DNA of 11,858 nt from an uncultured Eubacteriales bacterium (lineage in GTDB: Bacteria > Bacillota_A > Clostridia > Christensenellales > Aristaeellaceae), in the NCBI GenBank assembly GCA_944333375.1, contig CALVKX010000045.1:1-11858 (forward strand), given 5' to 3'. The translations under genes were made by a program, and so were the position numbers. Within the stretch, counting starts at the first letter, position 1; each line of letters starts with the position of its first letter. Under the pieces are notes generated by a model. It saw only the letters and a program-made list of their open reading frames with translations. It was not told the DNA's origin and did not search any database. Shown piece by piece: positions 6,738-11,858 of this stretch.

Positions 6738-8278
6738 CGCGCGCCGCCCAGGGGAAGCCTGCCCCGGGGGATAAGCTCGCCCTTCAGCGCCCGGGCCACG
6801 GCGTCCATGGCCGCGTTGTCGTAGGCGAAGGCGGCCAGGCCGGCCACACCGCGGGGAAGGGAAAGCAGGTCGTAGGGGTTTCGCAGGGCGACGCAGGCCA
6901 TGGGGATGCCAAGTGCGCTCAGGGCCTCCACCAGGCGGAGCTGTCCCCGCCGGATGTGCCCGTTATAGGTGCCGATGACAATGGCGCTGTGGCCCCGCGC
7001 CTCCTCCACAATCGCCGCGATCTCCTCCTCTGTGGGATCGGCGGGCGTGGGGATGCCCGTGCCGCCGAGCCGCCGAGCCATGGTGCGCGGGAAGCTGATG
7101 CTGGTGTCCTCGGGGTTGGAGGCGATGGTGGGCCGGAAGGGATGGCAGCCGAAAAAGACGGGGTTGTCGCCCAGCGCGGGGAGCTCGCCCCGCACAAGCG
7201 CGAGCCCCTCCTCCAGGATGCGCCGCACCTGGGCGCGGTGCTCGGGGCAGCCGACCACCCCGGCGTCGTCCGGGACGGAGGGCAGCGCCTGCTTTATCCG
7301 AATAATCTTCTCCACCGACGCACGCAGCTCCTCCATCGGCAGCCGGCCCTCGCGCACCGCCTGCTCCAGCGCCTGGCAGCTCTCCCGCGCAAGGTCGGTG
7401 CTGTGGGAGGTGAACATCAGGTCCACCCCCGCGCAGGCGGCGGCCACCACGCCGTTGACGGTGCCGAAGTACTTTTCGATGGCCTGCATCATCATGCAGT
7501 CCGACACCACCAGCCCCTGAAAGCCCAGCCGCTCCTTGAGCAGCCCCGTGATGATGCGCCGGGACATGGTGGCCGGCACGCCGTCTGGCTCCAGCTGGGG
7601 AAAGAGGATGTGCGTGGTCATCACCGCGGGGACGCCCGCCTCGATGGCCGCGCGGAAGGGGATCAGCTCGCATGCCTCCAGCTCCGCCAGCGACTTGTCC
7701 ACCCTGGGCAGGCTCAGGTGGGAATCCACGGCCGTGTCCCCGTGGCCGGGGAAGTGCTTGGCGCAGCTCAGCACGCCGCCCTCGCGCAGGCCGCGGATCA
7801 TCTCCACGCCAAAGCGCGCGACCGTCTCGGGCGTATCGCCGTAGCTGCGCACGCCGATGACGGGGTTTTGCGGGTTGGAGTTGACGTCCATGACGGGCGC
7901 GAGGTCGAAGTTCACCCCCAGCGCCGCCAGCTCCCGGCCGGTGATGTACCCCGCGGTCCAGGCGTTGTGGGGATTGCCGGTGGCAGAGACGCACATCGCC
8001 CCGGGGACGACCGCCGCGTCCTCGCCCAGGCGGCTGACCACGCCGCCCTCCTGGTCGATGGTGATGAAGGCCGGAAGGCCCGTCTCGCCCCGGATGAGCT
8101 CCTGCAGTTGCGCGCACAGGCGCCTGAGCTGCGCGCAGTCGCGGACGTTCTCGGCAAAGAGAATGATGTTGCCCACCTTGTATTCCTTCACCACGCTACG
8201 CAGGGCGTCGGTGATCTCATAGCCGGGAAAGCCGGCCACCAGCCGCTGCCCGATCATCGCTTTCAGGGTCAGTTCCAT
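6734..8278 (-). CDS. nagZ: Beta-N-acetylglucosaminidase NagZ (GH3), no signal peptide
   Basis: This is a family 3 glycoside hydrolase that removes terminal GlcNAc from muropeptide sugars. It has 514 residues: an N-terminal TIM barrel followed by the C-terminal GH3 domain, the two-domain form known from Gram-positive NagZ such as B. subtilis YbbD. The NagZ-specific stretch KHFPGHGDTAVDSH is at 174-187, giving the Asp185-His187 dyad used as acid/base, and the nucleophile is Asp260 in VVSDCMMM. The start is ATG at 8278, with AAGGAGG (8287-8293) 8 bases upstream. The frame stays open a further 126 codons upstream, but that part only overlaps namZ. The N-terminus is not hydrophobic and has no lipobox, unlike B. 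subtilis NagZ, so the enzyme should be cytosolic. It is the second gene of the operon, 20 bases after namZ. Phosphorolytic activity, reported for Cellulomonas Nag3, is an alternative. Confidence 0.94.
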   Translation of the reverse strand: MELTLKAMIGQRLVAGFPGYEITDALRSVVKEYKVGNIILFAENVRDCAQLRRLCAQLQELIRGETGLPAFITIDQEGGVVSRLGEDAAVVPGAMCVSATGNPHNAWTAGYITGRELAALGVNFDLAPVMDVNSNPQNPVIGVRSYGDTPETVARFGVEMIRGLREGGVLSCAKHFPGHGDTAVDSHLSLPRVDKSLAELEACELIPFRAAIEAGVPAVMTTHILFPQLEPDGVPATMSRRIITGLLKERLGFQGLVVSDCMMMQAIEKYFGTVNGVVAAACAGVDLMFTSHSTDLARESCQALEQAVREGRLPMEELRASVEKIIRIKQALPSVPDDAGVVGCPEHRAQVRRILEEGLALVRGELPALGDNPVFFGCHPFRPTIASNPEDTSISFPRTMARRLGGTGIPTPADPTEEEIAAIVEEARGHSAIVIGTYNGHIRRGQLRLVEALSALGIPMACVALRNPYDLLSLPRGVAGLAAFAYDNAAMDAVARALKGELIPRGRLPLGGAR

Positions 8279-8298
8279 ATCGCTTGCCTCCTTGCGGT

Positions 8299-9441
8299 TC
8301 AGTACAGGTCGTATTGCCGGGCGCGGGCGCAAAACGCCTCGCTCTGTGCCTCCCAGCGAGACAGCAGGGTTTGCGCGTCCTCGCCTAGGCGCATCTCGTC
8401 CCCGCCGCTGAGCAGGTCGATCATGGGCCGGCTTTCCCCCTGCGCGGGCGGGTTGAAGGCAAAGGCTTCCGGCCAGCCCTCCCGGATGAGCGCCATCAGC
8501 TCCACCGCCACCCTGACCGGCGCGTACGCCGCCGCATCCGTCAGATGCAGGTGCACGCCCTCGCACGGCGTCCCCGCGTGCTTGCCGGCGCTGGGGACGA
8601 AATGCGCGGGGGTGAGCAGCACGCCCGGCCAGCGCCGCTCTCGTGCCCGGCGGCACAGCGCCTCGGCGTCGATGAAGGGCGCGCCGATGAGCGCGAAGGG
8701 GTCCGCGGTCCCGCGGCCCTCGCTGACGTTGGTGCCCTCAAACAGGCATGTGCCCGCATAGAGCAGGGCGTTGCTGAAATGCGGAATGGAGGGGCTGGGC
8801 ATCAGAAAGGGATAGCCCAGATCGGGGAACATCAGCTCCCGCCGCCAGCCCGCCATGGGGATGACCGTCAGGCGGCAGCCCAGGTCCCGCTCGGCGTTGA
8901 CCATCCCGGCGAACTCGCCCGCCGTCATGGCGTAGCGAATCGGGATGTCATAGCAGCCCACGAAGCTCTCAAACCCGGCGCGCAGCACGCCGCCCTCCGT
9001 CCTCAGGCCCCCCAGGGGATTGGGCCGGTCCAGCACGATCAGCTCCTTGCCCAGCTTCGCGCAGCCCTCCAGCACGCACACCAGCGTGCTGATGTAGGTG
9101 TAGAAGCGAAGCCCCAGGTCCTGCACGTCGTAGACCAGCGCGTCGACCTCCCGCACCATCTCCTCCGTCAGGTGCTGGCCGTCCCTGCGGTAGAGGCTGT
9201 AGACGGGCAGGCCCGTCACCGGGTCCCTCGCCGCGCCCTCCACCGCCTCCCCCGCCGCGGCCGCCCCGCGCACGCCGTGCTCGGGCCCGTAGAGCGCCCG
9301 CAGGTCATACCGCTGGGCCAATACGTCCGCCGAGAGCCTCAGCTCCTGGTCCGTGCCCGAGGGCGAAACCACCATGCCCAGCCGCTTGTCCGCAAAAACG
9401 CGGGGGTATTCTCCGATCCGTTCGATTCCGAGCCGGAACAT
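8299..9441 (-). CDS. namZ: Exo-beta-N-acetylmuramidase NamZ (DUF1343/YbbC, GH171), no signal peptide
   Basis: This belongs to the YbbC/DUF1343 family, whose B. subtilis member NamZ releases MurNAc from the non-reducing end of peptidoglycan fragments. It has 380 residues and family motifs in order: GPEHGVRG (52-59, with a conserved Glu that is a candidate catalytic residue), DVQDLGLRFYTY (105-116), LDRPNPLGG (137-145) and FEGTNVSEGRGT (234-245). The ATG at 9441 is chosen because AAGGTGG (9450-9456) lies 8 bases upstream; an in-frame TTG at 9465 would place that site inside the gene. The N-terminus is charged, with no signal sequence, whereas the B. subtilis enzyme is exported, so this copy probably works in the cytosol. 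It is the first gene of the leftward operon and is followed by nagZ, the same pairing as ybbC-ybbD in B. subtilis. Together they would degrade MurNAc-GlcNAc chains stepwise. Confidence 0.93.
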   Translation of the reverse strand: MFRLGIERIGEYPRVFADKRLGMVVSPSGTDQELRLSADVLAQRYDLRALYGPEHGVRGAAAAGEAVEGAARDPVTGLPVYSLYRRDGQHLTEEMVREVDALVYDVQDLGLRFYTYISTLVCVLEGCAKLGKELIVLDRPNPLGGLRTEGGVLRAGFESFVGCYDIPIRYAMTAGEFAGMVNAERDLGCRLTVIPMAGWRRELMFPDLGYPFLMPSPSIPHFSNALLYAGTCLFEGTNVSEGRGTADPFALIGAPFIDAEALCRRARERRWPGVLLTPAHFVPSAGKHAGTPCEGVHLHLTDAAAYAPVRVAVELMALIREGWPEAFAFNPPAQGESRPMIDLLSGGDEMRLGEDAQTLLSRWEAQSEAFCARARQYDLY

Positions 9442-9454
9442 CCTGCATCCCACC

Positions 9455-9484
9455 TTGACAAACAAAATTCCAACAGGATAGAAT
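9455..9484 (+). promoter_or_regulatory. Promoter of anmK-murR
   Basis: A perfect -35 TTGACA (9455-9460) is followed, after an 18-base spacer, by TAGAAT (9479-9484, 5/6 to the -10 consensus). Transcription would start near 9491, giving a leader of about 34 bases before anmK. It lies in the AT-rich 83-base gap between namZ and anmK and is the best promoter match in the window. The -35 overlaps the namZ ribosome binding site region on the other strand. No equally good promoter for namZ was found. Confidence 0.75.
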
Positions 9485-9494
9485 AGATATAGAA
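9478..9494. promoter_or_regulatory. Paired ATAGAA motifs, candidate MurR operator
   Basis: ATAGAA occurs at 9478-9483 and again at 9489-9494, one helical turn (11 bases) apart, covering the -10 and predicted transcription start of anmK. RpiR-family regulators bind repeated sites in promoter regions, and murR is in this transcript. The motif is short and AT-rich, so the assignment is tentative. Confidence 0.3.
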
Positions 9495-9510
9495 ACTAAC
9501 TTTCATCCCC

Positions 9511-9516
9511 GGGAGG
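9511..9516 (+). promoter_or_regulatory. Ribosome binding site fixing the anmK start
   Basis: GGGAGG lies 8 bases before the ATG at 9525 and supports that start over the next in-frame ATG in the FLMDK segment. Confidence 0.75.
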
Positions 9517-9524
9517 CGACAGCG

Positions 9525-10706
9525 ATGAAACCCCTCAAATTTCTCATGGACAAAGACCCTGTGCTGGCCATCGGACTCATGAGCGGCACCTCGGCCGACG
9601 GCATGGACGCGGCGCTGGTGCACATCAAGGGCTGGGGCCTTGGCACGCGCGTGGAACAGCTCTCCTTCGTGTCCCTGCCCTACGAGCCCCAGGTGCGCTC
9701 GGCCATCCTCCGCCTCGCCGGGGGCGAGAGCGGCGGGACGCACGAGCTCAGCCTCTTTCACTTCCTGCTGGGAGAGCTCTCCCTGGAGGCGTGCCTGCGC
9801 GTGTGCGAGGCGGCCGGGGTAGCGCCCTCGGAGATCGACTTCGTGGGAAGCCACGGCCAGACCCTCTACCATGCCCCCGTGGCGGAGCCCTATCTGGGGC
9901 GGAGCGTGCGGGCCACGTTGCAGATGGGCGAGCCCTCGGTCATCGCCGAGGGGCTGGGCTGCCCGGTGGTGAGCGACTTTCGGGTGCGCGACATGGCCGC
10001 CGGCGGGCTGGGCGCGCCGCTGGTGCCCTACACCGAATACCTGCTCTACCGAAGTGAAACGCAGACCGTGGGCCTGCAAAACATCGGCGGGATCGGGAAC
10101 CTGACCGTTCTGCCGCGCGGCGGCGCGCTTTCGGACACCTACGCCTTCGACACGGGCCCTGGCAACATGGTCATGGACCAGCTCGTCCAGCGCATGACGC
10201 AGGACGCCCGGCGCTACGACGATGGCGGCGCGCTCGCCGCGCAGGGAACGGTCAGCGATGCGCTGCTTTCCTTCCTGCTCGACGACCCGTATCTCTCCCT
10301 CCGGCCGCCCAAGACCACCGGGCGCGAGGTCTACGGAAGCGCCTATGTGGACCGTCTGACCGCGCGCGCCGGGGAGCTTGGGGTGAGCCCGCTGGACGCG
10401 CTTGCCACCGCCACGCGCTTCACGGCGGAATGTGTGCGGGTGGCCATCGAGCGCTTTTGCCCCCAGCGGCCCCAGCGGCTGATCGTGGGCGGCGGCGGAA
10501 GCCGCAACCCCGTGCTCATGGGCTTTCTGCGAAAGCTGCTGGACATGCCGGTGGACACCAACGAAAGCCTCGGCTTTGACAGCGACGCCAAGGAGGCCGT
10601 CGCCTTCGCGGTGCTGGCCAACGAATGTCTCCATGGCGTCGCCAACAACGTGCCCACCGCAACCGGCGCGCGCCATCCCGTCGTGATGGGGAAGGTGAGC
10701 CTATGA
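9525..10706 (+). CDS. anmK: Anhydro-N-acetylmuramic acid kinase AnmK
   Basis: This ASKHA-fold kinase hydrolyses and phosphorylates 1,6-anhydroMurNAc in one step, giving MurNAc-6-phosphate for MurQ. It has 393 residues, slightly longer than the 369 of E. coli AnmK. Diagnostic motifs are GLMSGTSADGMD (17-28), VGSHGQTLYH (107-116), DFRVRDMAAGGLGAPL (151-166, where Asp156 is the likely catalytic base) and FDTGPGNMVMD (208-218). A GGGGSRNP element follows in the C-terminal half. The GGLGAPL stretch has Leu where the family commonly has Gln, a mild change. It is the first gene of the rightward unit, has a good promoter, and overlaps murR by 4 bases (ATGA). There are no membrane or export signals, so it is cytosolic. 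Confidence 0.96.
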   Translation: MKPLKFLMDKDPVLAIGLMSGTSADGMDAALVHIKGWGLGTRVEQLSFVSLPYEPQVRSAILRLAGGESGGTHELSLFHFLLGELSLEACLRVCEAAGVAPSEIDFVGSHGQTLYHAPVAEPYLGRSVRATLQMGEPSVIAEGLGCPVVSDFRVRDMAAGGLGAPLVPYTEYLLYRSETQTVGLQNIGGIGNLTVLPRGGALSDTYAFDTGPGNMVMDQLVQRMTQDARRYDDGGALAAQGTVSDALLSFLLDDPYLSLRPPKTTGREVYGSAYVDRLTARAGELGVSPLDALATATRFTAECVRVAIERFCPQRPQRLIVGGGGSRNPVLMGFLRKLLDMPVDTNESLGFDSDAKEAVAFAVLANECLHGVANNVPTATGARHPVVMGKVSL

Positions 10707-11575
10707 CGAGCATCGAGCTTCGCACCCGCGCCGTTTATGACAGCCTCTCCCCGGCGGAAAAAAAGGTGGCGGCGTATTTCCTTGGACATGTGGAAAACGT
10801 GTTCCACATGCCCATCGCCGCGCTGGCCGAGGCGGCGGGCGTGAGCCAGGTCGCCTGGGTGCGCTTTAGCAAGACCGTGGGCTTCTACGGCCTCAAGGAC
10901 CTCAAAAAGCAGCTTTTCTCCGAGCTCAACGCCCAGAGCGATCCGCATCAGCCCCAGCAGGAGACGCCCTATACCGACATCTCGGGCCACTCCACGGTGG
11001 GCGAGATGGTGGACACCGTGCGAAATTGCAGCATCCAGGCCATCGAGGACACCCTGCGCCTTCTGGACCCGCAGGTGGTGCAGGATGTGGCCGCCCGCAT
11101 CATCCGCGCCGACTCGGTCAAGCTCTTCGGCGTGGGCGCCTCGGCGCTGGTGGCCGCGGACCTCTATGACAAACTGCTGCGCATCGGCCTCAACGTCGTC
11201 CATTCCCGCGATTTTCACATCCAGCTCACCTATGCCGCCAACCTCACCCCGCGCGACGTGGCCGTCTTTTTCTCCCACTCCGGCTGTACCCGGGAGGTGG
11301 TGGAGACGATGCGCATCGCGCAGTCATGCGGCGCGACGCTGGTGAGCGTCACGCGCTTTGTCAAGCATCCGCTGGTGGACATGGCGGCCTATGCGCTCTA
11401 TATCTCCTGTCCCGAGGTCTACCGCCGCAGCGGAGCCATGAGCAGCCGCATCGCACAGCTCACGCTGGTGGACGTGCTCTACACGGCCGTGGCGAACATG
11501 GACTATCACCGCGTCAAGATGCGGCTGGAAAACAGCTACAACAGCTGCAAGACCCACCGGCTCAGCGACTGCTGA
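10703..11575 (+). CDS. murR: RpiR/MurR-family transcriptional regulator
   Basis: This is a 290-residue sugar-phosphate-sensing regulator. The N-terminal HTH_6 domain (1-77) has its recognition helix around VSQVAWVRFSKTVG (47-60). The C-terminal SIS domain (about 128-260) has the phosphosugar-binding GVGAS (143-147) and SHSG (191-194) elements and a late SSRIAQL segment (247-253). MurR of E. coli represses MurNAc utilisation genes and is released by MurNAc-6-phosphate. Here it lies directly after anmK and faces murQ, so the same ligand is likely. The start is ATG at 10703, overlapping the anmK stop (ATGA), with GAAGGTGA (10691-10698) just upstream. A longer frame from 10625 lies inside anmK and lacks such a site. 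Its end overlaps murQ by 14 bases, tail to tail. RpiR proteins can also activate, so the sign of regulation is not settled. Confidence 0.9.
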   Translation: MTSIELRTRAVYDSLSPAEKKVAAYFLGHVENVFHMPIAALAEAAGVSQVAWVRFSKTVGFYGLKDLKKQLFSELNAQSDPHQPQQETPYTDISGHSTVGEMVDTVRNCSIQAIEDTLRLLDPQVVQDVAARIIRADSVKLFGVGASALVAADLYDKLLRIGLNVVHSRDFHIQLTYAANLTPRDVAVFFSHSGCTREVVETMRIAQSCGATLVSVTRFVKHPLVDMAAYALYISCPEVYRRSGAMSSRIAQLTLVDVLYTAVANMDYHRVKMRLENSYNSCKTHRLSDC

Positions 11576-11858
11576 CCACCCTGGACACGTGCCCCTGCGC
11601 CGCCTCCAGGGCGCGCCGGGCCGCCTCGCGGCCAACGCCCAGCAGCAGCATCACAATGGCCTGCTTGCAATGAAAATCGCAGTCCTCCAGCGTCCGGCGG
11701 GCCGTGGCGGCGTCCACGCCCGCGGCGGCGCTGACGATGGCGACGGCTCGCTCCACCAGCTTTTCGTTGCTGGCCTGAACGTCCACCATGAGGTTGCCGT
11801 ATACCTTACCCAGCTTAATCATCACGGCGGTGGAGAGCATGTTGAGCACGAGCTTTTG
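11562..11858 (-). CDS. murQ: N-acetylmuramic acid 6-phosphate etherase MurQ, C-terminal part only
   Basis: MurQ cleaves the lactyl ether of MurNAc-6-phosphate to give GlcNAc-6-phosphate and D-lactate in the cytosol, joining peptidoglycan sugars to amino-sugar catabolism. Only the last 98 residues are in the window, about a third of the usual 300. They open with QKLVLNMLSTAVMIKLGKVY, followed by GNLMVDVQASN, which is the highly conserved MurQ core after the SIS domain. A small helical UBA-like region (CKQAIVMLLLGVGREAARRAL) leads to the stop. The gene continues beyond the right edge. It runs toward murR and shares 14 bases with its 3' end. No terminator is visible for either gene. Confidence 0.95.
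   Translation of the reverse strand, partial: QKLVLNMLSTAVMIKLGKVYGNLMVDVQASNEKLVERAVAIVSAAAGVDAATARRTLEDCDFHCKQAIVMLLLGVGREAARRALEAAQGHVSRVVSSR

Noticed and set aside
8279..8656. N-terminal extension of nagZ to 8656
   Set aside because: The extra 126 codons overlap the namZ coding region in another frame and carry no signal peptide. A strong AAGGAGG site supports the start at 8278.
6956..8761. 601-codon plus-strand open frame opposite nagZ and namZ
   Set aside because: It is antisense to two clearly identified enzymes, shows His/Arg/Gly-rich composition typical of shadow frames, and has no family motif.
9442..9465. TTG start of namZ at 9465
   Set aside because: The AAGGTGG site at 9450-9456 would lie inside the gene, and the ATG at 9441 is 8 bases from it.
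10625..10702. Longer murR start at 10625
   Set aside because: The 26 extra codons lie within anmK in another frame and have no ribosome binding site. The ATGA overlap start at 10703 fits family length and N-terminus.

Overview
The window is GC-rich bacterial DNA, densely packed with genes, with classical GGAGG-type ribosome binding sites and frequent 4-20 bp gene overlaps. The gene set (DgkB/YegS-type lipid kinase, MurK-type kinase next to NagZ and a GNAT protein, RpiR-type MurR, YbbC/NamZ) points to a Gram-positive anaerobe of the Clostridia type, probably a high-GC gut lineage. That placement is an inference from gene content only. No tRNA, rRNA, CRISPR array, insertion sequence or phage gene was seen, and no gap between genes exceeds about 160 bases.

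Region 1 (1-3801, minus strand) is the sbcDC operon: sbcD (GTG start) followed by sbcC with a 20-base overlap; sbcC runs off the left edge close to its C-terminus. The 144-base gap at 3658-3801 holds a good sbcDC promoter candidate, a stem-loop in the predicted leader, and a 12-bp palindrome abutting a 7-bp hairpin. Region 2 (3802-5303, plus strand) holds a soluble diacylglycerol/lipid kinase and a small unrecognised acidic protein gene containing two identical 24-bp tandem repeats. A perfect 14-bp-stem bidirectional terminator (5308-5340) separates it from the next operon.

Region 3 (5336-11858) is a peptidoglycan amino-sugar salvage locus. A divergent promoter region at 9442-9524 drives namZ-nagZ-murK-GNAT leftward and anmK-murR rightward; murQ enters from the right edge on the minus strand and overlaps the end of murR tail to tail. 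The pathway can be pieced together. NamZ removes terminal MurNAc and NagZ removes terminal GlcNAc from muropeptide sugar chains. A MurK-type kinase phosphorylates the free sugars and AnmK converts 1,6-anhydroMurNAc to MurNAc-6-phosphate. MurQ cleaves MurNAc-6-phosphate to GlcNAc-6-phosphate and D-lactate, and MurR senses the pathway. The GNAT protein sits where Clostridium acetobutylicum carries GlmA, a glucosamine/glucosaminide N-acetyltransferase, so it may re-acetylate de-N-acetylated sugars. Neither glycosidase shows a signal peptide, so the whole route appears cytosolic and would need an importer that is not in this window.

The most interesting points are this apparently all-cytosolic, kinase-based version of the NamZ/NagZ route, the translationally linked GNAT, the paired ATAGAA motifs over the anmK promoter as a MurR operator candidate, and the convergent murR/murQ overlap.
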